Positions 11,601 through 23,773 of a DNA stretch of 64,000 bases are shown in pieces. Under the pieces are notes generated by a model. It did no database searches and was not told the DNA's origin. It worked only from the letters and a program-made list of their open reading frames with translations. Source of the stretch: Psettodes erumei (lineage: Eukaryota; Chordata; Actinopteri; Pleuronectiformes; Psettodidae). The first letter of the stretch is position 1; the number at the start of each line of letters is the position of its first letter. Where the stretch lies: NCBI GenBank assembly GCA_016785225.1, contig JAFBJZ010000943.1:682001-746000 (forward strand), read 5' to 3'. A program made the translations under genes and the position numbers.

Positions 11601-14600
11601 TTACTGAATGGACCGTCAGTCGAGCCAAGAAAAGGCCATTAAGGAAAGCAAGGACTCAGCTCCCTGTAGAAAACATTTATGAGAGGCACTCACTAATGGG
11701 TCAACAGAGAGGACTCTTTTCATCACTCAGGCTAATTGGCATCTGTGAATCTGTAGCTTAAAGATGAAAAAGAGCAACCTGCTCAATGCTATTGATTGAA
11801 CTTTGTGCGACGGAGTGCAGATGGGCGATGTTGTGGCTTTCAAAGCTCTGAGGAGCAATAAACATGATGAGGATGCTCCCTCCTCACACATGAAAACAGT
11901 GGTATAAAGTTATACACTGTTTACTTTTTCTTGAAGAGAAAAATGCTTTCTTCTATATTACTGCAGCAGAAAGAAAGAATTTTAGAAATGAAACCAAAGC
12001 AAAGAAAGGCCATGAGGATAGAGTTTGAGACAGGACTCTGATTAACCCAGTCATAGTCAGCCTAAAGTAAACCGCTAATGAGCTCTGGGTAAATTAAAGA
12101 GTTACTCTTTGGTCAGACCTTCTCCAGGCCATTCTCCACAGCAGTTATTATTTCCATATATCTGGTCCCGTCACTCCTCAGTCCCTATAATTGTTTGTCA
12201 TTATCAGTTCCCTTTAGTGTGGCCGAGAGCAGTGGATGGCAAGCATGTGGGAAATGGAGGCAGGCAGAGTCAAAGATAAACATGCTGTTCGCCGTGCATC
12301 ACTGACTGCATCAGACGCGAAGGTGCAGGCCGCTCAATAAAACTAATCAAATGTGAATTCTAAGGGGTATTGACTTGCATGAATCTAAGGAACGGGGGGG
12401 GTGTAGATGGAAGATCAGAAGCCAGGCTGCCATGGCAAGGACAGTCAAAGGTTAGACAAGCAGACTGCTTTTGCTTTTCAAACAAGACTCCTTTTTTGTC
12501 ATTTCAAACCCCATGTCTATTGGTCCTACTTTAGAATTTCACGAAAGAGCTGGATGTTGAGTTTTTCAAGTTGTAAAAAGTTGCATGCTGATGTTGCCGC
12601 CTGCATGTTTGCTAACGCTAATGCACTATCAACTTCACTGCTTTTTTCTGTTGCACCTAACTGGACGCAAAAAATGACCCCAGAATAGTTATTATTTATC
12701 AGTACTGAGCTAAGCTGTTTCATCACTCCTCAGTGTTTTTGTTTTCATCTGATTTGTCTGACAGGGTCTGACAACAATGAGCAAACAGAACCCAGTTTTG
12801 TGTCAGTGCAGGACTCCACCATTCACAGCAGTGGTTTTGTGTTTTTCTTTCAGCTGCAGCGGCTGAAGCGCTCCCTGTCCTTCAAATCAGTCATGCGCAG
12901 CAAGAGCGTGGACAACTTTTTCCAGCGCAGCAATGGAGAAACCCGTCCACCCTCAGCCCTCATCACCACACCGCCACCTCCACCCTCTCCTCCCCCCTTC
13001 TCTGAGTCCCCGCTGGCCTACGAGCGTTCTCCCTCCCTGTCGCCGTCGATCAGTCCCAACCCTTCGTTGTCATCGCACTCGCCTTCCATCAGTCCCTCGC
13101 TGTCCGTCACCTCCAAAGCCCAGCCAAAGACTCAGGCCCAGCCCGTGCAGCCGGTCAAGACCCACTCTTTCCAGGAGCACGTCTTCCGTAGGCAGACCAG
13201 CTGCCAGGGATGCAAACACGTGATCCAAGGTAAGTCGGTCAATCCAGTGTAGGACTCTCCCAGATGCTTTGAAAAATTAAACATTGTACATGGAAAGGAT
13301 GCAGATGTTTGTTCAGCTGTGTTAAAACACTCTCACGATGGAAAAGTGTGTGTTCCAAAATGCAGAAAATAAGATGATTGTCGGATACTGTTTAATGTTA
13401 GAGTTATGTTTTTGTATTGTATGAAGATGCCTCTCAGGTTCAGAGTAAGATTTGCTGTAAAAGGTTAGACAAAGGTCAAACAGTACCCGCTGTGGTTTTG
13501 ATAGATCTGCACCTGGAACTTCTGCCACATTAAAATGTCATTAAATGACACTTAATTTGCAGTAATCAAAAGATTAAACATCTGCTTGAGTCACATTTTG
13601 TGACATTTTGCTCTCGGAAGGAGCTGTACAAATATATCTAACACATTGTGCCTTGTGACACACAGGCTGTTCCCCTGAAAACATTCTGCATACAGAGACA
13701 CTTTACCTGGTACTTGGAGTGCGGGTTCCACATGCACACCAATAAACTTATCATTATTATTATTATTATTATTATTTCTGTTCTTAAAATTCAGAGTGAG
13801 TCATTTCTGGAGAGTTGAAGATACTGTACCTTTTACACTTAATATTTGCAGCACCTGGGGTTGCAAACTTTTCAATTCAAAGGAGGGACAGACCCAAAGC
13901 TAGAGAGAGTGGCTTGTAAACACTATTAATCAAACACTGGCAAAAATGCTGCTTTTGCAAAAGTAATACATTTTTTACTCACAAATGATACCAAACTGGA
14001 CAGCTAACACTGTGTGGCAACACGCAGTGTGCTTTATTTCCCTTCCATTGTCATTACTCTTACCTTAAACATGATGCTGCGCTTTGCAGAGGCCTTAACC
14101 TGCTACTGATAACAGATATTAATAACTGTGTGTCTTCAGTTTGTCAACAGAGCTGTGTGTTAAAGTGAACCTCGGTGTCTTTTTAGGGAACTCCAAACAG
14201 GGGCTGCGCTGTAAAGCCTGTAAGATGGCGGCCCACCTCTGGTGCTCATCGGAGCTCTCCCAGCAGCCTTGTAATGGCAAGGTAAGAACGAAGCAGGCCG
14301 CCATGGAGTATCATCAGGTTTCACAACCATGCACCCCAACGGTTTCACCCTTCTGTCCACATAGAATACACAAAGTTTCACCAGAAGTGTTATCTGGTGT
14401 TAACGGGAGTGTGAAAATCTCTTACAGCACTGATCAGTTTTTTTTCTGGTCTGTCTCTTTCTTTCTCCTCATGTTTGGGAAGCACTAAGCTTATTTAAAA
14501 ACACCTTGTAGTGTTTTATTACTTCACATTCTCATGAAATTCATCACTGTCCTGTGGAAGGGAACAGTGCCACCCTCTCATTGGAATAGCTTAATCACCC

Positions 14601-17600
14601 ATCAGGTTAGCTTTTCATTACTTAATAATATAAAATTCAATGCACTTCATCGACCACGGCCAAATTTGTTCCTTACTTACTTTATTACATCTCTTGTTTT
14701 TGTTTTTGTTCTGAAAATGCACATGTTCTCTGTGGGGGAGAGACTGAGCCAGAATGCATTGTATCAGCAGAATTAAACAGCATCTGGATGCTGTAATTGT
14801 CTCTCTCTGTCAGTTGGCACAGCGTTTAGTCCTGGTAATACTCTTAGCCTCAAAGCCCCCATCTCGTAAAAAAAACTGCTTTCCAAATCAACGGAGACAA
14901 AAACTTAGGGGTTTTAAATGGAATGTGGATTGACCAGAGCTTCGCCACGTCGACTGAGACGCTGAGAACGTGTGAAGGGGCAGCAGTGGGATAAAATGAT
15001 CTTCCAGCTATACGTGCCATAAGAGGAAGGAAAGGCTGAAGCAGATGATACTGATAAAGTTTCAGTGGCCAGGTCCCAACGTTTTTTCACTCAGCCTTTT
15101 TGTCCTTTCTCCCGCATGTGACGCTCTTCTCACATAACGTCCTCCTCTCTTCCTCTCGCTTGTCTCGCCCCCCCTGAACTCTGTTGGAAAATCAATATCT
15201 CCCTGTACCAGCTGGTCTGGCTAATTCAGTGTGAAATTCAGTGTGTTTGAGGCACTCGCAATCCCTGGAGGATATGACACGGCAGGCTCTCGCCAAGCCT
15301 TCGGCGGTGTCCTTTTCGATCACTGCACACTCATCAAAGCAAGGATTAGGCATTTTACTGAAACCGGATGGAGTTCAAGGCGACTTCTTATAAATCTATG
15401 TGACTTGAGGTCCAGGGTTCAGTGATGCTCAACCAAAGTGCGTCATTCAAAGCTTTCATGTGTAAATAGTCTGCTTGAGAATTTTTACTTAGATTGTGCT
15501 GTAATTGGTGCAAATTTGAAATTGTGGTATACTGATCATGCACATTTGAAGTTGAAAGGAAATGTAGGGGGAAAGGACTGTGGAGCACATTTATGGCATC
15601 AAATGTCGAGGTCCTGCAGAAACTGTTGGACATCTTTGTGATATTATCACATCTAATCTATGTGAGTGGTGGAGAAAACACCAGTCACACTCTTGGGATG
15701 ACTCGAGGCCAGACCGAGCAGCGATTGTAGTTGCTGCCAGCAGCAGAGGGGAGCAGGCGGTCTTAGACTTATCATGAATATATGGCTGCACAGCGTCTGA
15801 GTTCATTTACTCAAGTGCTGTGCCTCAGTACACCTTTCAGATACCTGTACTTAAATATTAATACTACTTTAGAGAGGCAAATATTGAACTTTTTACTCCA
15901 ATGCAGTTATTTTAGAGCGACTGTTACGGCGAAGTTTTGGGATTTTAATATTTTACACACTGCACACACTGCAAATAACCTCCATCTACATCTCATGTTC
16001 TTCTCACCACTACAGTGAGATAACATCAGTCGGTTTCAATAGATGTTAGCTGGTGTCATGAATTTTAAGGTTCCCATACTTATTTCTAGAAACTTCTTGA
16101 TGCAGGTTGAATGACTAATTCTCTGATCATGATAACTTAGTCAAGCCTTAGTCAAGCCAATCAAATTTTATGAGTACATGTAAAGTACTATTATAATTAT
16201 ATTAGATATATGATACTCTTTGATACTTGTTAGCTTTTAATTTAATACCATTTTAATGGACAACTTTTCCTTTTAACAGGCACAGAATGGTATTACTTGA
16301 GTAAAGGGTCTGAATACTTCTTCCGTCTCTGGTCATTCATAATGCACAACAAAAAAAAGACACACATTTGAGCAGCCACAACACACATAAGCTGGTGTTT
16401 TTCAAAATGAAAAAGCAATATAGATGACTACAGTTCCTCTAGCCTGCCTCAGCCCATTTGCAGAGCGCGCTCATATATGACCACTCGCTTTATAATGTCC
16501 TCGGAAGCGAGCGGCTTTAAATGACTTTGGAGTCGTGAGAAGATTTTGCTAATCAATGTTAATTAAACTTAAAGATGCATTACAGTTTGATTAAAGAAAC
16601 AGGCCTGCTGAGCTCTGCACAAAGTAATTGCTTCTGCAGGACAGCTTTGCACACACACTCACACACCTATCATAACTGTGAGTCCGATCTCGCTTTCTCT
16701 GCTTCTCAGCTGAGCAAATTGGCACATTATCGCTTGCCTGCTGTCTTAAAGACTGTCCAGTAAAGCTGCGCACTCACCATTACCGTTCTGCTGAGATGTT
16801 ATCACTGGAGTCGTGTTTGTATTTGATGTGAAAGGGAGGCTTTGTGATGCTGAGGAGATTATTTGTCTGCCTCCAACTCTGAACACAGCAGTTTCTGTTT
16901 AGAGCAGAGGAGATGACAGTAAGTCATCTGTGAAGTTTATCTACAGAGAGCGCTTTTATTTTGTTTGTGTTTCCTGTGAATAACTGTGTGGCAAATGGAG
17001 GAAAACAAGGAGAATAAACAGTGACTCAGGACCAGAGTTGTATGTCACTGCTGAAATGCAACAGCTGGTCGATCAGTCGATAAGTCAAGCAACAGAATTA
17101 TTTTGATAACTGATTGTTGCCAAATATTAAAAAAAAATCTTCCCAACTTAACCAAATGAGACAACTTGCTGCATTTTTTTGTTTTATATCACTGAAAACT
17201 GAATAATTTTTGGTTTTGGAGTGTTGGTCAGAACAACAAGCAGTTTAATGATATTATGTTGGACTTACAGGTGCAGTTTCTTTTCTGTGAGCAAAGGGAT
17301 GAAATAAAAAAGAGATTCTGGGCAAATTCTTGTCTGTCGCTCCTGAAAGCCGTGAAAATGTTTTATTTTTGGATGTCTTCTGTACTTTTCACGGTCTGCA
17401 CTCACAGTGTCTGTCATGTCGTCAGTCATTTTGCTTTGTTTCCGTGACATGAACATATCCCTTTACTTTCGCTGTGCGTGAACTGTTAACTGATGGTTAT
17501 GATGGAGTGAATGTTCTGCTAATGATTTTTTTTAATCTAAAAAATAATCAAAATACCCTGTACATGCTGTTTGATTCTTATTCACTTTAACCACTGACTG

Positions 17601-20600
17601 TGTTTGAATTTGTTTGTCTGACGACATATTTTCAGCACATATTACTGACACTTACTGTAAAGCAGATGAAAAGAGATAAATGGAGCTGAGATACTATCTT
17701 CATGAACTGATTCTGTTCGCAGAACACAACAGATTAATCACAGCCCCTCTGTCAAAAACAGGACTTTGTAATGTTATCTGTCAGGCTGGTGAGTCATGTG
17801 CTGCAGCTAAACATATTTCTCCTGCTAAATAAAGAAACACACAATCAGATATCAAAGCTGGTACGGTACCAGAGCTGCACTCCTCTGCGGACCTTTGTAG
17901 CGTTTCTGTGCACAGACCACGTGGAGAAATTTGCTTGAAGGCAGAAGAAAATAAAGTTAATTCACACTCCATTAGGCCTACGCAGATGTTGGGGGACATT
18001 TCTGACGGAATTCAGTGTTGAAACTAGCAGGGAGTGTATTATTGCCACCATCAGTGGGTTATACTAGAGTCAGTGCAGTAAATCATTAATAGATCATATC
18101 AGGTGATCTAACTTACATGTGTCAAGATGGAAAAGTATGTCAAAACTAATTTGTTTTGCCTCTTTAGCGCCGATATAATTTGCATGAATGTATCAGATGA
18201 TTAGAGAGGGAACTCATCGCTGTCAGTTTATGGTTTCTGTCAAACCTTTATCAAGGGGGGCAGTACTAAACTAAAAGGCTCAGGTGAAAAACAACTGGAG
18301 CCCAGTTTGATGTAAAACTGGTGAAAAATGGCTTCCTCCAACAAACTACTTTCCTATGCAGCTTTTCTGCATTCGCAACTTCATTGCATTCAGTTCACAC
18401 CCTGTTTCTAACTAATAATCAGCAATGGCTTTTTCATCATTTTTCTTTGAAAAGGGGATTTACACACCTGACCTTCACTTTACTTAAAGTGTAAATTCGC
18501 ACAGATTTGTAGGAATAACTAACAGTCTTGATGATGATGTAACATCAGGAACATACATTAAGCCCATTGCTTCCACATTTCCCCCCAGAAGCGTTTTTGT
18601 GATACCTGCAAAATATCTTCTTTCCCCTTGAGCTGAAATACTGCAAGAACACCCAGACCTGCACATTTTCAGCTTCTCCGCTCTCATCACGCATATTATA
18701 GAATCACCTCTCCCAGATATAGCCACGGGGCTTTTTCTGCCTCAAGTAACATTTCTCTCTCCTCTCTCCTCTGTGTCCCTGTCTCTCTGCCGGCCTGTCA
18801 GACAGGAGCTTTCAAGAGAAACTTCAGCTCTCCTCTGCTTACCATCGATCCGCTGGGTGTGGTCAGAGAGGCTCCTGCTGCTCAGGGTGAGTGATGGAGA
18901 CGCTGGCTGACTTATCACGGCATCAAACAGCCAAAATCTCAGGATGACTAATCGCCATGTCTGTGGCCTTCAGTCCCTGATGCCTGATAGCTTGGAGCGT
19001 GTGTTTGCGTGTGTGTCAGTACAGCATCAGCTATAAAACGACACATATGTTGCTCTGTTCCACCTTGTCTGGCTGCGTGCAGAGGCAGATAACTGCATTG
19101 TTGACCCTGTGTATGAAGCCTTGCGCTACGGCACGTCACTTGCTCAGATGAGTCGCTCCAGCTTTGGCAGTATCTCAGAGTCACCCTGTCATGAGGTATA
19201 AAAACACACATGCACAGACAGCCCCAGTCATTCACATAAATTCATGCTGACATTAATCATATTTACTGTAATTGCTGGCTGCAACCCTTACTTTATAGGT
19301 AGAAAAGCCACAAGACAAACTAGAAAACCAGCCAATAGCTGAAGAGGAGCACATCCCAGGAAGTAAGTCAAAGTCACTTTCCTTTGAATTCTATTTGAAG
19401 ATGAAACTTCTACCATTCTCTCACTGCAGGATATCTTTCATTTTTGATGGTCAGTTATAACATACTGTATTTTTAGCTGCCACATTTTTCCTGTTCCTGT
19501 TTCATGCATTTTCCCTGGTTCTTGTTTCTAGTCCTCATGCTAAGCTAAGCTAACAACCTGCTCAGTGTAACTTTGTATTTACTTTACAGACCTCAAAGTA
19601 ATGACAGTCTTATCATCTTAATAGGGACAAATGAGTATTTCCCAACATGTTGACAAAGATTAAGATTTGCACCAACAATTATCTCAGAGATGGATGGTTC
19701 ATCATCTATAAATTGTTAATATTATGGTGAATGTTTCTCATAAATATCATTGCTGAGAAATTGCTGAGTATTTGTCAGTTCAAGATAAAACCGTCTTTTT
19801 GAGGGGGTGCAGGATGCGTATTAAAGAGGAAGAGAGACAGAAAATACAAATATTCAGATTCTTTTCAGAGTGTGACATGTCTCTGTCAGAGAGTTAAAGA
19901 AGTGTATAAAGATAACACACAGTACACTATGTGTGTGTGTGTGTGTGTGTGTCTGCCCAGTACTTTTCCCTCTCCCTGTCTTCACTCCCAGGAGAAGGGC
20001 TCATCTCTGTTTGCACTGCTGCCACTTAACAGTTTATGACCTTGACTTCGGCCTTCCTTCTGTTTGCCGCAAAGTGACGAGACCTCTCTTTCCCTCTCTC
20101 TCTCTGTCTCTCTTTGCATCTCTCCTTTTTCTTCCTTTTCTTGCACCCCTTCTTTTACCCTTTCTCTGTTTCACATATGACCTCTCTTTCTCTCACGCAT
20201 ATTGTCTTTCCATTGCTCTTCTTCTTTCCCCCTCTCCCTTTCTCTTAGTGCTCACCCCTCCTGAAAGTGAGAAGGCTGATTCAGAAGACAGGGTCAGCCT
20301 GAAGGTCTGTAGTCAGCATTCCTCTCATCCTTCAGCTTATTTTTCTCAGTGAAACTGAACTCCGCCAACCCCTTTTTCAGACTCTCCACATCGTTTTCAA
20401 TCAGTGTCAGGCTTCCACAATAGGAACATAGAGATAACAATCTTTAAATCTCTCTCCTTCTCGGGACTTCGGCCTTCCTTCTGTATGCCGCAAAGTGACG
20501 AGACTCTCTCTCCCTCTCTCTTTCTTTATCTCTTTCTCTCTCTCTTTCTCTCTCTGTCTTTTTGTCAGACTCCCAAACGAGTCGAGGTCCACTCCATCCA

Positions 20601-22885
20601 CACCTACGTGGCTCTCTACAAGTTCCTGCCTCAGGAGAAGAACGACTTGGAGCTTCAGTCAGTCCAGTTTTTTGTATACTGTATGTGAGTGCATGAGACA
20701 TCAGTTGACCAAGGTGGAAGTGTCTACCTGGCCAAAATTTTACTGACACTCGTGCACCATCTGCCCGCTCAGCGGGATGATCGTAGGGGGGGTGATTGCG
20801 TGGTTCGGGATGGGAGGAGGAAGCATGCTGGGACACCAGGAAGGACAAGCAGCTGCGAGCGTGTGACAAAAGAAAAAGAGCCTTTGTTCATTTTTTGTAT
20901 GTATGTCTTAGGTGCAGAAAACTGCTGAGTGGTATGACACCCACCACTAGTCTGGAGGATACATCTGTGCATGAAGACAGCACACGTGGCATTTCTTAAA
21001 AATAACTAATGTCATGGTGACATTTACAAAACTGTACATAAGGGAACATGGGAGGTGAATGAACAACGCAGTGATGACTAATACTGCTACTACTGCTTGA
21101 CCAGTAGCCTTGTCCTCTAACTTACAACTTTATCTTGTTTGTGTATTGCAAGTTCTCCTCCAGTGCAAACAGGACTAACACATAACTTCATATAAATGCA
21201 GCAGCATTAACTGCTTTGTTAGACTGTCCACTCACTTTTTGCAATTTCAATGCAAAATGTTTCTGTTAACAATTACATAATGATGTAATTTGAGAGTGGT
21301 CGCAATTGCTAAAAAAAAAAACAACTACTGTCTGCTTTTCCTCCAGGCCTGGCGACAGAGTCCAAGTCACAGATGACTCCAATGAGGACTGGTGGAAGGT
21401 GGGCTGGGAAACAAAAATCTTTTCTTCTCGGATGCACTGAAACGAAGATTTTCTACAAAGCCAGTGTTTTGCTGAATAATATATTCTCAGTACAAATCTT
21501 TGAATAGAAAGTCCTACACGCATAACATTACAGTATATGGCCTTCACTTAAAGCAGTTGTAGAACCAGTGAACGTTCTTCCATTCAAAGCAGAGCTGTTC
21601 AGGGACAATAAAGAGTTGGTGGATGTGCTTGAGGGACAGCAGGTGTGGGTGTTAGCAGAGCTACTTATCATGAGGAGGAAAAGAGGAAAAAGACAAAGGA
21701 CAGGCAGGTCCTTACATAAGCACAGCACCAGGATACCCTTGAATAAACTGGCAGGAGAGTAACCATTTTTTTACTGGTAATTTTCCTTGCCTAAAGTCAC
21801 TGTCTGGAGTAACTCTGCTCTTAAACTTGCAAACCACAATCAGAAAAGTGACATTTAATGTAAATATGCCTTTGCTTAATGTGGAGGAACTAACATCTGG
21901 ATATGAGCAAAACGGCAAAATGATTTATTTACCAGAGTCTCTGAATTGAATAGAGACACAGAGACACACATGCTTTTTGGTCGAGTACTGATTCTGCTAA
22001 TTGGAGAAAAGAAACATTTCTTCTAAAATGAAATTGCAATATCTAATTGTGTAGGCCAGGGACTTTCAGTGACCTCAGTGGAAGCTGCCTGTTTTGGGCT
22101 CTCTGTCTTTAAACAGAAGCAGACAGATGATTGATATGTGGTGGTTTCTTTTTGTCAAAAAGGCAGCAGACAACGTGTGGCTTATATTATACAGGATGTA
22201 TGAACTCAGACAAAGGGGAATTGTCATTATATATTTCAGTACTATGGTTCACACAAAGCAATTCGGATTATTTCTTACTATTTTAGCCACCTCAGGCCAC
22301 AGCAGAAAGTGTATATTTATATGGTTCAGGACTGACAATGTGTGTGTGTGTGTGTGTGCACGTGTCCATGTGTTAATGTTTGCGTGTGTCAACCAGGGGA
22401 AAAGCAGAGACAAAGTTGGGTTTTTCCCAGCCAACTTCGTACAGCGGGTACGCCCTGGCGAGCGGGTGTGGAAGGTCACTGCTGGTTTCCATGGCAACCG
22501 AGAAAAAGGCCAGATGACTGTAAAAGAGGCCCAGGTGAATGCATGCAGAATACACACATTTCCTCTCTCACTCACTCACGCACACACACACTTTGAATAC
22601 GTTTTAAAGCATATGCAAATTCATGCAGAAAACTGCTGAGATTATAGAGGACGGCGTCTCATAAGAGATGTTATGGCTTCCAGTGCAGCTCACTTTTAGC
22701 CCCAGTCCAAACAGTCCCTCACATCTCATGTGATGTCACTTGCCCTCTCTCCCCCCCCTCCCTCACCCACTGCCGCCCTTCTGCAGATCTGTGTTGGGAA
22801 GAATGAGGAGACCGATGGTTTCCTCCGGCTGACAAGCGGGAAAAAGAGAGGCTTGGTCCCTGTGAAGTATCTGCTGGAAATATGA
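5076..22885 (+). CDS. stac2: SH3 and cysteine-rich domain-containing protein 2 (Stac2), 11 coding exons
   Basis: Coding exons: 5076-5165, 12854-13229, 14187-14281, 18802-18886, 19083-19195, 19299-19362, 20249-20304, 20569-20657, 21347-21398, 22397-22534, 22787-22885. All are GT-AG, phases are consistent, and the product is 418 aa (human STAC2 is about 411). The start MTEISEKENEP matches the STAC2 N-terminus. A Ser/Pro-rich linker with a PPPPPSPPP run follows (about 60-120). The C1 zinc finger has ligands H134, C147, C150, C164, C167, H172, C175 and C184. The first SH3 domain is about 304-360 (ALYKF, DDSNEDWWKG, GFFPANFV) and the second is 364-418. STAC proteins bind the II-III loop of L-type calcium channels and slow channel inactivation at the plasma membrane. 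The gene converges on rpl19. The paralogues stac and stac3 are less likely because of the N-terminus and linker. Confidence 0.95.
5522..5617. repeat. Long (TG)n microsatellite
   Basis: About 43 uninterrupted TG units (5531-5617) preceded by a few units with one CG interruption. It lies about 350 bp inside stac2 intron 1, is the longest simple repeat in the window and is likely to vary in length. Confidence 0.97.
7326..7470 (-). repeat. Decayed interspersed repeat with TTAGCTTAGCTTAGC core (copy A)
   Basis: The reverse complement of this stretch aligns with copy B at 19500-19660. It shares the CCCTGG block, the GCTAAGCTAAGCTAA core, a CTTTGTATTT/CTTCATGTT-like block and a final diverged segment. 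It matches an abundant short element I know from percomorph fish introns and UTRs. No coding capacity or terminal repeats are visible. Confidence 0.65.
9852..9884. repeat. G-rich purine tract
   Basis: Runs of five to six Gs separated by AGA, within stac2 intron 1. It is a polypurine strand that could adopt a G-quadruplex or triplex structure. No gene is associated with it. Confidence 0.7.
10667..10694. repeat. Poly-C then (CA)n microsatellite
   Basis: A C run followed by about twelve CA units with one TA interruption, in stac2 intron 1. Confidence 0.9.
13755..13777. repeat. (ATT)n microsatellite
   Basis: About seven TTA/ATT triplets within stac2 intron 2 (13230-14186). The rest of that intron holds nothing recognisable. 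Confidence 0.9.
14282..18801 (+). other. stac2: stac2 intron 3 (4.5 kb)
   Basis: Bounded by donor GTAAGA and acceptor CTGTCAG. Apart from the decayed repeat at about 17055-17300 I see only AT-rich non-coding sequence. Small open frames on both strands (for example 15388-15806) show no family resemblance. Confidence 0.75.
17055..17300 (+). repeat. Decayed teleost interspersed repeat of the TAATCGATTA class
   Basis: Segments such as GGTCGATCAGTCGATAAGTC, ATTTTGATAACTGATTGTTG and TTTTGGAGTGTTGGTCAG follow, in order, the layout of a very abundant fish element whose ends carry repeated ATCGATTA-like motifs. It is strongly diverged, and the 3' boundary is uncertain (it may reach about 17560). No coding capacity is visible. 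The assignment is from remembered consensus. Confidence 0.55.
19500..19660 (+). repeat. Decayed interspersed repeat with GCTAAGCTAAGCTAA core (copy B)
   Basis: Same element as copy A (7326-7470) in opposite orientation, inside stac2 intron 6. Shared landmarks are a CCCTGG block, the GCTAAGCTAAGCTAA core, a TTTGTATTTACTTTACAGAC block and a terminal GAGTATTTCCCAACATGTTG block. Confidence 0.65.
19929..19951. repeat. (GT)n microsatellite
   Basis: About eleven GT units in stac2 intron 6, between exon 6 (19299-19362) and exon 7 (20249-20304). Confidence 0.92.
20044..20110 (+). repeat. Duplicated intronic block, copy 1 (upstream of stac2 exon 7)
   Basis: Begins GACTTCGGCCTTCCTTCTG and continues through GCCGCAAAGTGACGAGAC into a pyrimidine tract. 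It is nearly identical to 20465-20530 in the next intron, 421 bp downstream. Confidence 0.9.
20465..20568 (+). repeat. Duplicated intronic block, copy 2, with long pyrimidine tract before exon 8
   Basis: Second copy of the block at 20044, with one or two substitutions over the first roughly 45 bases. It runs into a nearly pure CT tract that ends at the TTTTTGTCAG acceptor of exon 8. The tract presumably serves as an unusually long polypyrimidine tract. The open frame on the opposite strand is the low-complexity complement and not a gene. Confidence 0.85.
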
Positions 22886-23733
22886 TGGCGGCACACTTCT
22901 CCTTGACCCTCAGTTTGATAGAGTAATTCACTAGAACGGAGGAATACTCAGGAGTGTTTACCCAACACCTCACTGACCGCCAGCCACCCACCCGTCCCCA
23001 CCCCTCCACAAAGTGGCAGTAAAGTAACAGCTTGAGTGGACAATGACCCACAACTTTGCTTTTTACTGCAGAGGATTTTAAAAGTTAAGACTTGAAGGAG
23101 GGACGGCTTCTTTAGAGTCCTTAACAGCTACTACTTCTTGTAGCACAAATTAATTTGTGTGGTTTTATACACACAACAAAAATGTAGCATCATGTAGAAA
23201 AGGAAGCCTGGCTACCTCACAAGCCATCTCCATCTCCACCAGTCTGCGAAAAAGGGGGATAGGACTACTTTATAATGATGTCAAGGCGTGTCCAGGCCAA
23301 AGGGACTTCAAGAGCAAACTGTCTTCGTTTCGTTGTCTGTGTAGAGAAAACGAGAAATAAGAGATTGTGGAAGATTGTAGCTGTGTGTTGTAGTTGAAAA
23401 CAAGTTTTGGTTGGTTGTGTCAAACCCTTGAAAAGGTTTGGTTTAGTAGATCCAGTTTCTGCAGCTCAAGATGTGCATGTCTGCTCTTGTGATATGGATT
23501 CATGATGTGAAAAGGATTCAGGTATTACATTATGTAAAAATCCAAACAAATTCTCTTTGCTTCATTTTGGGTAAAGTGAAAGTCATAACATACACACACC
23601 TTTAATCTGTATTTCATTCAGCTCTCCAGTGATTAGATTAGAGTGCATTTTTGCTCTTCACACCTCTGATGTGACCAATGCTTCCCAAGCACCCCGGGAA
23701 ACTTCTTTCTCAGTATGCCGTTCAGTCACACTC

Positions 23734-23773
<40 letters not shown>

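Larger units (their letters stand above)
5166..12853 (+). other. stac2: stac2 intron 1 (7.7 kb)
   Basis: Bounded by donor GTAACG at 5166 and acceptor TTCTTTCAG ending at 12853. It contains a long TG microsatellite (5522-5617), a decayed interspersed repeat (7326-7470), shorter CA/TG runs (6664-6686, 10667-10694) and a G-rich purine tract (9852-9884). The longest open frame, 6600-7061, runs through a TG repeat and has low-complexity, non-protein-like sequence. I see no nested gene. Confidence 0.8.

Noticed and set aside
20444..20869. 141-codon minus-strand frame
   Set aside because: It is the complement of stac2 exon 8 and the adjacent CT tract; the R-E-R-E repeats are low-complexity translation.
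22094..22639. 181-codon plus-strand frame
   Set aside because: Intron read-through; only its central part is the true stac2 exon 10 (22397-22534).
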